DNA from: Kiritimatiellia bacterium
GTDB taxonomy: Bacteria; Verrucomicrobiota; Kiritimatiellia; CAIVKH01
Reading direction: 5' to 3'
Length of the DNA stretch: 64,000 nucleotides
NCBI GenBank assembly: GCA_027493775.1
Contig: JAOSKE010000002.1
Coordinates: 248,001-312,000 of the forward strand
Position 1 is the stretch's first letter; each line of letters opens with the position of its first letter. Position numbers and translations under genes: made by a program. This document shows, in pieces, positions 31,881 through 40,595 of this stretch. The notes below the pieces were generated by a model. It was not told where the DNA came from. It did not search any database and saw only the letters and a program-made list of their open reading frames with translations.

Positions 31881-32716
31881 CGTCAGGAAGCGAAATAGAG
31901 CCATTTCTTTTCCGTCACGCTCAACACGAGCCGGACTCCGATGCCGTATGCATCAAGGATCCGACCATCCGCTACGGCAATCGCGTCGCAGTGAATTCCA
32001 TCACGCTTACCGTACCAACCGGCGAACGCCTGGCCATTGTCGGGCCGAACGGTGCAGGGAAAACGACTCTCTTCAAAGCAATTTCCGGGATGATTGAACC
32101 GAGTGAAGGGAAGGTTTCCATTTTTGGATTTCCGCCGCGGCGGCATGCCTGCATTGCCTATCTGGTTCAGCGAAGGGCGATTGACTGGAACTTTCCGGTC
32201 ACCGTGTATGACGTCGTGATGATGGGGCGCATTCGCAAAATCGGATTCTTCCGAAAGTCACGGGCAAAGGATCGCAAAATTGTCGAGGATTGCCTCGAAA
32301 TGGTCGGACTCACCGCGTTGGCCCGTCGGCAAATCGGCGAACTCTCCGGCGGCCAGCAACAGCGGATGTTCATCGCGCGCGCCTTGGCACAAGAGGCAGA
32401 AGTTATGCTGCTCGACGAACCACTCAATGGGCTGGATAATCGAACACAACACGAATTGATTCACCTGCTTGAGGAATTGAGTGATCGCAATGTTACGATT
32501 CTCGTCGCAACGCACGATCTTGATTTGGCAGCCGCGCATTTTGACCGAATCCTTCTTTTGAACCACAAGCTCATCGCGTGCGGGCCACCGAGCGAGGTTT
32601 TTCGACCCGCTCTTCTAACCGCAACCTTCGGGCATCACGCACGGACAATTGAAACGCAGGAAGGGCTTATCGTTGTGAACAACGATGCCTGTGTACCGGA
32701 GCCGCCGAATGAGTGA
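31877..32716 (+). CDS. Metal ABC transporter ATP-binding protein (ZnuC/TroB family)
   Basis: 279 residues. Walker A GPNGAGKTT at residues 56-64, signature LSGGQQQR near 156, and Walker B VMLLDEP near 176, followed by an H-loop (VATHDLD). The N-terminal 30 residues are a non-conserved extension. It powers Zn/Mn import together with the genes on either side. Eight bases overlap the permease start, indicating a tightly coupled operon. Confidence 0.94.
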   Translation: MTSGSEIEPFLFRHAQHEPDSDAVCIKDPTIRYGNRVAVNSITLTVPTGERLAIVGPNGAGKTTLFKAISGMIEPSEGKVSIFGFPPRRHACIAYLVQRRAIDWNFPVTVYDVVMMGRIRKIGFFRKSRAKDRKIVEDCLEMVGLTALARRQIGELSGGQQQRMFIARALAQEAEVMLLDEPLNGLDNRTQHELIHLLEELSDRNVTILVATHDLDLAAAHFDRILLLNHKLIACGPPSEVFRPALLTATFGHHARTIETQEGLIVVNNDACVPEPPNE

Positions 32717-33560
32717 GGTTTGGACAATTTTAGCGGAACCGTTCCAGTACGCGTTTATGACCCGCGCACTGATCGCAGTCGTTCTCGTCGGAATCGTTTG
32801 CGCCGTACTCGGGGCCTTTGTGATTCTTCGCGGAATGGCATTTATGGGCGACGCGCTCTCTCATGCCATTCTGCCGGGTGTCGCCGCTGGCTATCTCGTC
32901 CACGGTGGCGCACGCGGTCCATTGTTTTGGTGGGCACTCGGGGCGGCGATTCTTTCTGCATTCGGGATCGGTGCGATCAGCCGCGGCTCGCGCCTGCGCG
33001 AAGATACAGCGATTGGAATTATCTTTGCCGGGATGTTCGCGCTCGGTATTGCGCTCGTGTCGCTGAGCAAAAGCTACGCCGTCGAAGTGACGCACATTCT
33101 CTTCGGAAATGTGCTCAGCGTCTCGGCCAGCGACCTCTGGCGAATCGGCGTCTTCGGGACGATCGCCCTGGCGTTTGTTGGATTGCTCTACAAGGAGCTG
33201 TTGGTACTGACCTTCGATCCGGTGCTCGCGAAAACATTGCGACTCCCCGTTCGGTTTCTGCACTACTTGTTGCTCATCCTCCTCGCAATCGCGGTTGTCC
33301 TAGCACTGCAGACGGTCGGCGTGGCTTTGGTCATCGCGCTCCTTGTGACCCCAGCCGCAACTGCTGCGCTTCTGACACGACGCCTGCCGGCATTGATGCT
33401 CGGGGCTTCAATTCTCGCCGCGCTTGCGGGCGTTTTGGGCCTGTATCTCTCCTACTACCTCAGTATCGCGCCCGGCCCAGCCATCGTGCTGGTCGCGACG
33501 GCATTTTTCCTCATCGTCCTGCTATTTCGACCGCACGGGAGTCACTCCAGCGGCGCATAG
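32709..33560 (+). CDS. Metal ABC transporter permease (ZnuB/TroC family)
   Basis: 283 residues and eight or nine membrane helices. GAFVILRGMAFMGDALSHAILPGVA is the ABC-3 permease signature near the N-terminus, and VTPAATAALLTRRLPALM lies in the C-terminal half. I chose ATG 32709 (MSEVWTILAEPF); the frame is open a little further upstream within the ATPase gene. It completes the Zn/Mn uptake system. metF follows in 73 bp and then a DtxR-type regulator that may control this operon. Confidence 0.93.
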   Translation: MSEVWTILAEPFQYAFMTRALIAVVLVGIVCAVLGAFVILRGMAFMGDALSHAILPGVAAGYLVHGGARGPLFWWALGAAILSAFGIGAISRGSRLREDTAIGIIFAGMFALGIALVSLSKSYAVEVTHILFGNVLSVSASDLWRIGVFGTIALAFVGLLYKELLVLTFDPVLAKTLRLPVRFLHYLLLILLAIAVVLALQTVGVALVIALLVTPAATAALLTRRLPALMLGASILAALAGVLGLYLSYYLSIAPGPAIVLVATAFFLIVLLFRPHGSHSSGA

Positions 33561-33633
33561 CCAACACTGGCCCGCGAGCAAAACTAAATTCGTGGGTTGA
33601 CGGAAAGAGCGGAATCAGTACGGTTCCCCACTT

Positions 33634-34521
33634 ATGTCTGATAAACCTATAAGCGAATTATTTTCCAACGGTCGCAAGCCACTCCTCTCGTTCGAGTTTT
33701 TCCCCCCACGAGACGATGCGGCGATGGCCAACCTCCATACAAACGCGGAAGCGCTGCTGGCCGCCAAGCCGGACTTCGTCACCTGCACCTACGGCGCCGG
33801 TGGCTCGACGCGCGAGAAGACCTTGGAGGTCTGCGGCATCCTCCGCGACAAAGGCTTCAGCCCGGTCATGCCCCACCTTTCCTGTGTGGGCCATAGCCAG
33901 CTTGAACTCGAAACGATCGCACGCGAATGGTACAATGCGGGCTACCGCAACATTATGGCGCTTCGTGGCGACCCGCCGCGCGGCTTCTCACAATTCCGTC
34001 CGCAACCAGACGGCTTCAGCCACGCCTATGAGTTGGTGACGTTTCTAAAAAATCGCTACCCGGATTTTTGCCTCGGTGTCGCGGGCTTCCCCGAAACGCA
34101 CCCCGAATCCGTTTCAGAAGAGGCGGATATACGCCACCTCAAGGCGAAGGTGGACGCAGGCGCGTGCTTCGTCACAACACAACTTTTCTTCGACAACAAA
34201 TACTACTTCGACTACGTGGAGCGCTGCCGCAAGGCCGGGATCACGCAGCCAATTCTGCCGGGACTTCTGCCCGTCATCTCGTTCAAGCAAGTGCAACGTA
34301 TGTGCAGTATCTGCAAAGTTGAGCTTCCAAAAGAACTGGCAAAGCAGCTTGAAGACGCAGGCGACGATCACGAGGCAGCGGAGCAGGTCGGCATCCGTTG
34401 GGCGGCCAAACAAATTGAAGGCTTGCTCAAAAAAGACGTGCCGGGCATCCACCTCTACATCCTCAACAAGTCGAAGGCCGCACTCTCGCAAGAGCTGATC
34501 CGCTTCTTTGCCGACCGTTAA
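33634..34521 (+). CDS. metF: 5,10-methylenetetrahydrofolate reductase
   Basis: 295 residues, the length of the bacterial enzyme. LSFEFFPPRDD carries the catalytic Glu and FAD-proximal residues, TCTYGAGGSTREKTLE and IMALRGDPP are the FAD and folate contacts, and ITQPILPGLLPVISFKQ is the C-terminal signature. It reduces methylene-THF to methyl-THF for methionine synthesis. Unbroken, ATG at 33634. Confidence 0.96.
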   Translation: MSDKPISELFSNGRKPLLSFEFFPPRDDAAMANLHTNAEALLAAKPDFVTCTYGAGGSTREKTLEVCGILRDKGFSPVMPHLSCVGHSQLELETIAREWYNAGYRNIMALRGDPPRGFSQFRPQPDGFSHAYELVTFLKNRYPDFCLGVAGFPETHPESVSEEADIRHLKAKVDAGACFVTTQLFFDNKYYFDYVERCRKAGITQPILPGLLPVISFKQVQRMCSICKVELPKELAKQLEDAGDDHEAAEQVGIRWAAKQIEGLLKKDVPGIHLYILNKSKAALSQELIRFFADR

Positions 34522-34557
34522 AAATCAGGGAAACGGAGCGTGCTCCGGGCGCGCCGC

Positions 34558-34586
34558 TTGACCTCCCCCAGTTCGCGCGGTATTCT
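34558..34586 (+). promoter_or_regulatory. Predicted sigma-70 promoter of the DtxR-family gene
   Basis: TTGACC at 34558-34563, an exact 17-bp spacer, and TATTCT at 34581-34586 (four of six -10 matches). Start of transcription would fall at about 34593, inside the palindrome that follows. Confidence 0.55.
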
Positions 34587-34588
34587 GT

Positions 34589-34600
34589 TTGATATATCAA
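34589..34600 (+). promoter_or_regulatory. Palindromic operator candidate, TTGATATATCAA
   Basis: A perfect 12-bp palindrome placed 2 bp after the -10 box and 15 bp before the DtxR-type start codon. Position over the transcription start is that of a repressor site, most simply autoregulation by the metal-dependent regulator it precedes. I found no second copy upstream of the metal transporter. Confidence 0.5.
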
Positions 34601-34615
34601 TCAACTGGATTATAC

Positions 34616-35197
34616 ATGATGCCGACCGAAGTTTGGAAAAGCTACGAAGACAACCTGCTCACGCATAGCGCTGCGCACTATTTGATGACCATTCACGAGC
34701 TGCAGCGCGCACAGGGCTACGCCCGGGTCACAGATATTTCAAAGCGGCTCAACATCACCAGGGGTAGTTGCTCGATCAGCCTCAAGCCCCTGAAAAAACG
34801 CGGGCTGGTGGTTGAAGACTCTAATAAATTCCTGTCGCTTTCCGACGAAGGCCGCCGGCTCGCGGAAATTGTGGAACGAAACGACGAACTGCTCGAATTG
34901 TTCCTGCGCGATGTGCTCGGCGTGGGCGCGGAACAGGCCGAGGTGGACGCCTGCAAAATTGAGCACCTGCTCAGCATTGAGAGCAGCGTGAAACTCTGCA
35001 ACTTCATTGAATGCATCCGCTCGGACGACAAGGCGGCAAAAAATTTTATTCAATTACTCTCCAAGCGCCAGGAGCGCTGTCACTCGGACGCACAAACATG
35101 TCCGCACTGCCAACCCAGCTGCCCTTACGAGGAATCCCAGTCGCAAGCGGTCAAACGCCCCCCGCGCCGCCGAAAGTCGGTGCGCGTCGGAGCATAA
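34616..35197 (+). CDS. DtxR/MntR family metal-dependent transcriptional regulator
   Basis: 193 residues from ATG 34616 (a second ATG follows at 34619). An N-terminal winged helix (RVTDISKRLNITRGSCSISLKPLKKRGLV) is followed by a DtxR dimerisation/metal domain (RNDELLELFLRDVLGVGAEQAEVDACKIEH) with Glu, Cys and His ligands. The tail is unusual: four Cys in CHSDAQTCPHCQPSC, perhaps a metal-binding knuckle, then a basic end. It probably represses metal uptake when Mn, Fe or Zn is sufficient. The neighbouring Zn/Mn ABC operon is the obvious target. Promoter and operator are listed separately. Confidence 0.85.
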   Translation: MMPTEVWKSYEDNLLTHSAAHYLMTIHELQRAQGYARVTDISKRLNITRGSCSISLKPLKKRGLVVEDSNKFLSLSDEGRRLAEIVERNDELLELFLRDVLGVGAEQAEVDACKIEHLLSIESSVKLCNFIECIRSDDKAAKNFIQLLSKRQERCHSDAQTCPHCQPSCPYEESQSQAVKRPPRRRKSVRVGA

Positions 35198-35282
35198 TCG
35201 CACCGGTCGGCAAAAAAACTCGTTGCGAATTGAACAAATCGCCGAAATTGCTATCTTAACCAAATATGTTTGGAGGCCGAAA

Positions 35283-36260
35283 ATGCTTACACGACTATTT
35301 ACCGCAGCCCTGATGCTCGGGCTTGTACTCACGACACCCGCTCCCGCGCAGCAGCCCGCAACCACCAACGTCCCACACATCCACAGCGATGACCCCGTGT
35401 ATGACTTCGGCACGGTGGATCAAGCCGACAGTGTCGAGCATACCTACGTTGTAAAAAACACCGGCACAGTCACATTGGAAATTTCTCGCGTGCAACCCTC
35501 TTGCGGTTGCACCGTTGCGGAAATTTCAAACAAGAATGTTTCGCCCGGCGACGAATCACGCATCACCACCCGCTTTTCACCTGCCGGTCGCTCCGGCCCG
35601 CAGCACAAAGCGATCACCATCTATTCAAACGACCCCGACCATCCGCAATACACCCTGACCTTGCAGGGCGTTGTCGGCTCCGCAGTCTCCGTTCAGCCCT
35701 CGCAAATCACAATGCCCCGCCTTGAGCCAGGATCACTGCCGACCGCGGATCTGTTTGTGTCCAGCGGAGACGGCACGGCATTCCAAGTAACTGCGGTCGA
35801 GTCCACATCCGATGATCTGGCGGCACAAGTGGAACAGGTCGAGGAGGGCAAAAATTACCGCGTACACCTAGCGCTCAAAAAGCCACTGGAAGGTATGTTC
35901 ACCGCGACCGTACTCGTGCGCACCGACCATCCGCGCCGCCCCGAAATTCAAATTCCAGTGCGTCTCATGGCTACACGCGACGTGATTGTTGCGCCGCGCG
36001 AGATCATGTTCGACAAGCCCGGCAGCGAGGCCGTCTCCCGTTTCGTGCTCGTCCGCAACTCCGACGGTTCCCCCGTGCAGATTGATGCAATCGAGCCGCC
36101 CACCCCCGATATCAAAGTGGATACGCAACCCTTCGGCTCCAACGGGGTCCGCATCCAAATGAGCGGCATTGTGCCGAACAACGATATTAACGGTCACGTC
36201 CTCCGCATTCAGGTGCGCGGCAATGCTATTGAAGTGCCGATCCGCGTACAGGGAATCTGA
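35283..36260 (+). CDS. DUF1573 secreted protein
   Basis: 325 residues. A signal peptide (LFTAALMLGLVLTTPAPAQ) leads into YDFGTVDQADSVEHTYVVKNTGTV, then PSCGCTVAEIS with the conserved Cys-Gly-Cys of DUF1573, an Ig-like (MSP/ASH) fold, and two or more related beta repeats. Exported, function unknown. A ribosome-binding site (GGAGG) sits 7 bp before the ATG. First gene of a three-gene operon with the rhodanese and MauE-like proteins. Confidence 0.88.
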   Translation: MLTRLFTAALMLGLVLTTPAPAQQPATTNVPHIHSDDPVYDFGTVDQADSVEHTYVVKNTGTVTLEISRVQPSCGCTVAEISNKNVSPGDESRITTRFSPAGRSGPQHKAITIYSNDPDHPQYTLTLQGVVGSAVSVQPSQITMPRLEPGSLPTADLFVSSGDGTAFQVTAVESTSDDLAAQVEQVEEGKNYRVHLALKKPLEGMFTATVLVRTDHPRRPEIQIPVRLMATRDVIVAPREIMFDKPGSEAVSRFVLVRNSDGSPVQIDAIEPPTPDIKVDTQPFGSNGVRIQMSGIVPNNDINGHVLRIQVRGNAIEVPIRVQGI

Positions 36261-36262
36261 TT

Positions 36263-36745
36263 ATGGGCGCTGCCCGTCCCGGACTCTTTACACAAATCAT
36301 CCAAGTGCTTTTTGCATGCCTCGTTCTGGGCACGGCAGCACAGTTTTTATCGCCGACGCGAATCCCGTGGCATGAAGACTGGTCGAATCGCGCAAAAGCA
36401 AAAGCGGAAAATGCCGGCATCGCCATCGTGGACACGGAGCAGGCGCGCGCCATTGTTGACGCAGGCATCGCGCTGATTTTCGATGCGCGCAGCCAAGGCG
36501 ATTACGACGCCGACCATCTTCCCGGCGCCCTCCCATTCCCCGACGCAAAACGCGCGGAGTTCTATCCGCAATACGCAGACGTTCTAACACCCGATCAACA
36601 GGCGATGATTTATTGCACCGGTGAAACTTGCGACGAGTCGCTGGAGCTTTGCATGTTTCTGCTCGAACAGGGTCACACCAACATCCTCCTCTATCTCGGA
36701 GGGTTCACGGACTGGCAGGAGGCGGGATATCCGGTCGCGCGATGA
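36263..36745 (+). CDS. Membrane-anchored rhodanese-like protein
   Basis: 160 residues. One N-terminal membrane helix (IIQVLFACLVLGTAAQFL), then a rhodanese fold: ALIFDARSQGDYDADHLPGALPFP and the active-site loop YCTGETCDES with two Cys, ending in GGFTDWQEAGYPV. It may transfer sulfane sulfur or act as a thiol-redox partner outside the membrane. Sits 2 bp after the DUF1573 gene and overlaps the next gene as ATGA. Confidence 0.88.
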   Translation: MGAARPGLFTQIIQVLFACLVLGTAAQFLSPTRIPWHEDWSNRAKAKAENAGIAIVDTEQARAIVDAGIALIFDARSQGDYDADHLPGALPFPDAKRAEFYPQYADVLTPDQQAMIYCTGETCDESLELCMFLLEQGHTNILLYLGGFTDWQEAGYPVAR

Positions 36746-37206
36746 ACGACACATCCCCACAAACCACCTGGCGCCGGGCCACCGCATGGGTGATTTCCAT
36801 TTTTATCGCAATTATTTTCGCCTTCGCAGCGTTTCCAAAAATCGCCCACCCCGAAGCGTTCGCGGAAGCAGTCTATCGCTACCACCTGCTGCCCGATGGC
36901 TGGATTAATATTTTTGCGGTCTATATGCCGTGGTCGGAAGTCGCCATCGCCGTCGCGCTGCTCGTGGGAACCCGACTGCGCAAAGGTGCGCTGTTGCTGA
37001 CGATCCTGCTGCTGGTCATGTTTATCGTCGCAATGAGCATCAACCTGCATCGCGGTGTGAACATCGCATGCGGCTGTTTCTCGGTGGAGAACACCGCGGA
37101 GTCCATGTCGTGGTTGAACATCGTCCGAAATATCGGACTGATTATTCTCGCGATCCTCGCGTGGCGCTGGACCGACCACCGCGCGACATGCTCGGCCAAG
37201 CAATAA
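36742..37206 (+). CDS. MauE/DoxX-like membrane protein
   Basis: 154 residues with four membrane helices. FAAFPKIAHPEAFAEAVYRY and NIACGCFS are typical of MauE/DoxX proteins, which are thought to move electrons or thiol equivalents across the membrane. The Cys-Gly-Cys on the extracytoplasmic side would match the rhodanese and DUF1573 partners. The three coupled genes probably form one exported redox or sulfur-transfer module, an inference from context. Confidence 0.8.
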   Translation: MNDTSPQTTWRRATAWVISIFIAIIFAFAAFPKIAHPEAFAEAVYRYHLLPDGWINIFAVYMPWSEVAIAVALLVGTRLRKGALLLTILLLVMFIVAMSINLHRGVNIACGCFSVENTAESMSWLNIVRNIGLIILAILAWRWTDHRATCSAKQ

Positions 37207-37266
37207 AAGCAGCGCAGGACGAGACCGCATCAGCGCCACACGCTTCGCGGGAAACAATTCAGCGAA

Positions 37267-37470
37267 TTAGTGCGTCGCGCTCTTCTCGCTCTTGCAGGAA
37301 CCACCGCCACCGCAGGACGGACAAGCAATTGTTTCGCCGTTCGCCAACTTGCCGCTTGCGCGACCACAAGTTTGCAGGCTCTTGCCGCGTACGAGAACGC
37401 CAACGGCCATCGCAAGGCCGCCCAAAGCAAGAATCACAATCGCCGGAATCAAATAAGAAAGTATCGTCAT
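37267..37470 (-). CDS. Small Cys-rich membrane protein, NqrM-like
   Basis: 67 residues. One membrane helix (YLIPAIVILALGGLAMAVGVL), then three Cys in TCGRASGKLANG...ACPSCGGGG and a fourth near the end (SCKSEK). Architecture matches NqrM (DUF539), which helps install iron in Na+-NQR, though identity to the family is not certain. It is convergent with the MauE-like gene. Confidence 0.6.
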   Translation of the reverse strand: MTILSYLIPAIVILALGGLAMAVGVLVRGKSLQTCGRASGKLANGETIACPSCGGGGSCKSEKSATH

Positions 37471-37531
37471 AGTTGACCTCTTTAGTGCAAGCTACGTCCA
37501 ACTACTCCGAAGGTCAAGTGAAGCGCAACGA

Positions 37532-38050
37532 ATGAAAACCCACCTGTATTCGCGATTCGAGCAAGTTGATTGGCAAAACTGGAAACCCGTCGAAACAGCG
37601 ACCCTGATGTTCGCCATCGAAAATGGCAAAATTCTGCTGATTCACAAAAAACGAGGCTTCGGCGCAGGAAAAATAAGCGGGCCCGGTGGCCGATTGGAAC
37701 CGGGTGAGACGATTGAACAGTGCGCGATCCGTGAAACGCAGGAGGAACTGGGAGTCACGCCAACCGGCGTAAAAAAAGCGGGCGAGCTGCTGTTTCAATT
37801 TGCGGACGGCTACTCCATCCACGGTCACGTCTTCACGGCGAACGGCCACGAGGGCGAGCCAAAGTCCACGCCGGAAGCCGATCCGATCTGGACGCAGCTT
37901 TCTGAAATTCCATTCTCACGAATGTGGGCGGATGACCACATCTGGGTTCCGCTGATGTTGAAGGGCCAGCCGTTCAAAGCGCGCTTCTTGTTTGCGGGCG
38001 ATGCGATGCTCGGCTACGATTTGACTGCGGGTTCAAAGGCAGGCGTGTAA
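37532..38050 (+). CDS. Nudix hydrolase, MutT/8-oxo-dGTPase-like
   Basis: 172 residues. The Nudix box GX5EX7REUXEEXGU is present at residues 52-74 (starts GGRLEPGETIEQ, ends ETQEELG). LLIHKKRGFGAGKISGPGG upstream resembles human MTH1-type enzymes. It probably hydrolyses an oxidised nucleoside triphosphate. 8 bp ahead of the Na/Pi transporter gene, on the same strand. Confidence 0.88.
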   Translation: MKTHLYSRFEQVDWQNWKPVETATLMFAIENGKILLIHKKRGFGAGKISGPGGRLEPGETIEQCAIRETQEELGVTPTGVKKAGELLFQFADGYSIHGHVFTANGHEGEPKSTPEADPIWTQLSEIPFSRMWADDHIWVPLMLKGQPFKARFLFAGDAMLGYDLTAGSKAGV

Positions 38051-38058
38051 GGCGAGTA

Positions 38059-39801
38059 ATGGAAAGCGAATCAATTGTTTGGGGTGCCCTGAAGCTGGTC
38101 GGCGGACTGGCCTGCTTCATCTTCGCCTTACACATTTTGATTTCGAGCCTGCAAGCCGCTGCGGGCCGTTCGCTGCGCGGGTTGATCCGGTGGTCCACAC
38201 GAGGGCGCTGGGTTGGGCTGAGTCTCGGCACCGTGATGGGCACGCTGCTGCAAAGTAACGCCAGCGTCTTCCTTGTCATCGGATTCCTCCACGCCGGTCT
38301 GCTCACGCTCCCCCAAGCCATTGCGCCCATCGCGGGTGCAAACATCGGAACAACACTCGCGCTCCAACTGATTTCCTTCGACCTCGGCGACTTTTATTTT
38401 GTTCCGATCATCGTCGGCGTACTTCTCCTAATCAGCGCCAAGCGCCCGACGTGGAAAGACAGTGCGCAAGCCCTCATCGGCTTCGGCTTCCTCTTTATGT
38501 CCATGAAGATGATGAGCGACAGCCTCGCGCCGCACAAAGATGCCCTCCAGTCGCTGCTCTCCACCTCGCACGGCTCGGGCCTAACCGCAAAATTTATCGC
38601 GATCGGCATCACAACCGTTGTCTCCGCTGCGCTCCAAAGCCGAAGCGCAACGATGGGCCTGCTATTCGCGCTAACCCGCGCAGATGTTTTTTCATCGCTC
38701 GAACCCATCTTCCCCTACGTCCTCGGCGCACAAATAGGAACCTGCTCCACAGGAGTCATTGGCTCCGTCGGCACCTCCATTGACGCGCGGCGCGGTGGCG
38801 TCACACACCTGCTTTTCAATATCCTCGGCACAGCTATCGCGCTCGCGCTGGAACCGTTCCTGATCAAGATCACACAGATGACGTCATCCGACCTGATTCA
38901 CCAGACGGCGAACCTCCAGACCATCATCATTATCCTGACAGCACTGATCATTGTTCCCCTACGCACCCCCTTCGTCTGGTTCGTCCGCCTCGTCACCCCC
39001 TCGCGCAAACCCGCGCCGCCGTCCAGCCACCTTGATGACGAAGCACTCAAGATGCCAGAACAGGCCATCTACCGTTCCGTGCGCGAGCTGCAGCGCGTCG
39101 CCGACATCTGCGCACAAACCTTTCGCCTCAACGCGGAAGTAATGTTTCGGATGAACAAGCGCACATTGCTCACCATCCGACGCAACGAAGACGCAGTGGA
39201 CGAAATCCATCACGTCCTCAAACAATATCTCCAAAAGTTGACCGCGCGTTACCTATCGCGTCGCCAGGCGATTATGATTCAGCACCTCAATCGCTGCACC
39301 ATAGACATTGAGCGCATCGGCGATCACAATGAAAACATCGCCGACCTGACCGAGTTGCGCTTCCACACCAGAGGCACCGCCTTCCCCAGCGTCGCACAGC
39401 AAACCCTCTTCGGGCTGTTTGAATCTGCCGACCGTGTGCTTCAACTCGTGATCAAATCACTCAACCCCGATAACACCGATTTCCAGGCCATCGCACACGA
39501 CATTCTACAAGCGCGCGACGCCTATGTTGACCTCAGCCTATCTGCAAAGGCTCTGTTCTCTGAAAAAATCATCAATCACGAATGGGCGCCCATTGTCGGG
39601 ATATTTCTTAGCGACTATGTGGACGGGTTTGACCGCATCGTCCGCCACTCCAAGATGATCGCCTTGGCCGAAAGCCAACCCCACTTCTGGATCAAGCGCC
39701 GCAAGCTTGACCGTATCGCCCCCGAAATGCCCGGCCACAGTAAGACCAGCCACGAGCCCGGCGACTTCCTCGACAAGCTCCAAGAAGAGGGGTTTGTCTG
39801 A
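38059..39801 (+). CDS. Na+/phosphate cotransporter with PhoU-like C-terminal domain
   Basis: 580 residues. Two inverted membrane repeats carry QSNASVF (about residue 65) and QSRSATM (about 193), the NptA/SLC34 signature that builds the Na/Pi site. From about residue 320 the protein turns soluble and helical (NRCTIDIERIGDHNENIADL), matching PhoU. It imports phosphate with Na+. Last gene before the tRNA-Leu array; ends 36 bp from the first repeat. Confidence 0.92.
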   Translation: MESESIVWGALKLVGGLACFIFALHILISSLQAAAGRSLRGLIRWSTRGRWVGLSLGTVMGTLLQSNASVFLVIGFLHAGLLTLPQAIAPIAGANIGTTLALQLISFDLGDFYFVPIIVGVLLLISAKRPTWKDSAQALIGFGFLFMSMKMMSDSLAPHKDALQSLLSTSHGSGLTAKFIAIGITTVVSAALQSRSATMGLLFALTRADVFSSLEPIFPYVLGAQIGTCSTGVIGSVGTSIDARRGGVTHLLFNILGTAIALALEPFLIKITQMTSSDLIHQTANLQTIIIILTALIIVPLRTPFVWFVRLVTPSRKPAPPSSHLDDEALKMPEQAIYRSVRELQRVADICAQTFRLNAEVMFRMNKRTLLTIRRNEDAVDEIHHVLKQYLQKLTARYLSRRQAIMIQHLNRCTIDIERIGDHNENIADLTELRFHTRGTAFPSVAQQTLFGLFESADRVLQLVIKSLNPDNTDFQAIAHDILQARDAYVDLSLSAKALFSEKIINHEWAPIVGIFLSDYVDGFDRIVRHSKMIALAESQPHFWIKRRKLDRIAPEMPGHSKTSHEPGDFLDKLQEEGFV

Positions 39802-39837
39802 CGCGAGGCACGCTTCGATAATTCATCTCGCTACAAA

Positions 39838-39919
39838 TGGTGCCCGGGGCGGGGGTCGAACCCGCACGACCTTGCGGTCAAGGGATTTTCCTGCCTGAGG
39901 CAGGCCTGCCTTTGGCAGG
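39838..39919 (-). pseudogene. Truncated tRNA-Leu 3' half plus 30-bp palindrome, terminal copy
   Basis: Bases 39838-39889 equal the 52-nt 3' part of tRNA-Leu from anticodon position 35 to CCA. Bases 39890-39919 are two 15-nt hairpins (CCTGCCTGAGGCAGG and CCTGCCTTTGGCAGG on the plus strand). This copy marks the outer edge of the array. Confidence 0.85.
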
Positions 39920-39927
39920 AAGTCCCC

Positions 39928-40200
39928 TTAGTTTGTTTTTTTGGTGATGTGCTCTTCTAGCATCGCCCGTCCAACACCTGACTTCAGAAATATTTCTCTC
40001 TTTCGTGCTTCCGTATAGGTGTCGAAGTACTCAATCCAAACGAGTTCAAGGGGCTTGCGTTTTTTCGTCGAAGAGACGCGACCAGCGTGATGATCGGCCC
40101 AGCGCTTCCGCATGTCGCGAGTTGCACCCTTGTATAGGTAATCGCGCTTTTCTCCGCACAGGACTGCGTATGCCGCTGGGCGCGGCTCTAGTGGCTCCAT
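39928..40200 (-). CDS. GIY-YIG nuclease family protein, copy 7 (distal to tRNA)
   Basis: 90 residues: YAVLCGEKRDYLYKG is the GIY-YIG-type core (Tyr pairs near residues 11 and 21-25), followed by RKRWADHHAG with the catalytic-site Arg and His, and TYTEARKREIFLKSG with the conserved Glu and basic helix. It is the small stand-alone UvrC-like (YhbQ-type) group. Starts at MEPLEP after the tRNA 3' half; it ends in KKTN where the other copies have KKIN. The TAA stop is directly followed by the tRNA-like GGGGACTT. Function unknown; the family suggests single-strand DNA nicking. Confidence 0.8.
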   Translation of the reverse strand: MEPLEPRPAAYAVLCGEKRDYLYKGATRDMRKRWADHHAGRVSSTKKRKPLELVWIEYFDTYTEARKREIFLKSGVGRAMLEEHITKKTN

Positions 40201-40216
40201 TGTCCGCTGCCTTTGT

Positions 40217-40298
40217 TGGTGCCCGGGGCGGGGGTCGAACCCGCACGACCTTGCGGTCAAGGGATTTTCCTGCCTGAGGCAGGCCTGCCTTTGGCAGG
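40217..40298 (-). pseudogene. Truncated tRNA-Leu 3' half plus 30-bp palindrome
   Basis: Same 52-nt tRNA 3' half and 30-bp palindrome, lying between GIY-YIG copies 7 and 6. G5 form of the G run. Confidence 0.85.
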
Positions 40299-40306
40299 AA
40301 GTCCCC

Positions 40307-40579
40307 TTAGTTTATTTTTTTGGTGATGTGCTCTTCTAGCATCGCCCGTCCAACACCTGACTTCAGAAATATTTCTCTCTTTCGTGCTTCCGTATAGGTG
40401 TCGAAGTACTCAATCCAAACGAGTTCAAGGGGCTTGCGTTTTTTCGTCGAAGAGACGCGACCAGCGTGATGATCGGCCCAGCGCTTCCGCATGTCGCGAG
40501 TTGCACCCTTGTATAGGTAATCGCGCTTTTCTCCGCACAGGACTGCGTATGCCGCTGGGCGCGGCTCTAGTGGCTCCAT
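40307..40579 (-). CDS. GIY-YIG nuclease family protein, copy 6
   Basis: Same 90-residue protein as the neighbouring copies, ending KKIN and otherwise unchanged. The upstream tRNA 3' half at 40596 has one G fewer in the acceptor-side G run. No promoter of its own is visible apart from the shared 17-bp spacer, so expression probably depends on tRNA-Leu read-through. Confidence 0.8.
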   Translation of the reverse strand: MEPLEPRPAAYAVLCGEKRDYLYKGATRDMRKRWADHHAGRVSSTKKRKPLELVWIEYFDTYTEARKREIFLKSGVGRAMLEEHITKKIN

Positions 40580-40595
40580 TGTCCGCTGCCTTTGT

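Noticed and set aside
33586..33633. Riboswitch or promoter upstream of metF
   Set aside because: A TTGACG box is present but no good -10 at the right spacing, and the 73-bp gap is too short for a SAM riboswitch.
39928..40260. Longer GIY-YIG start inside the tRNA half (MTARSCGFDPRPGHQQ)
   Set aside because: The extra residues translate tRNA sequence. ATG 40200 after the CCA end gives the conserved protein.
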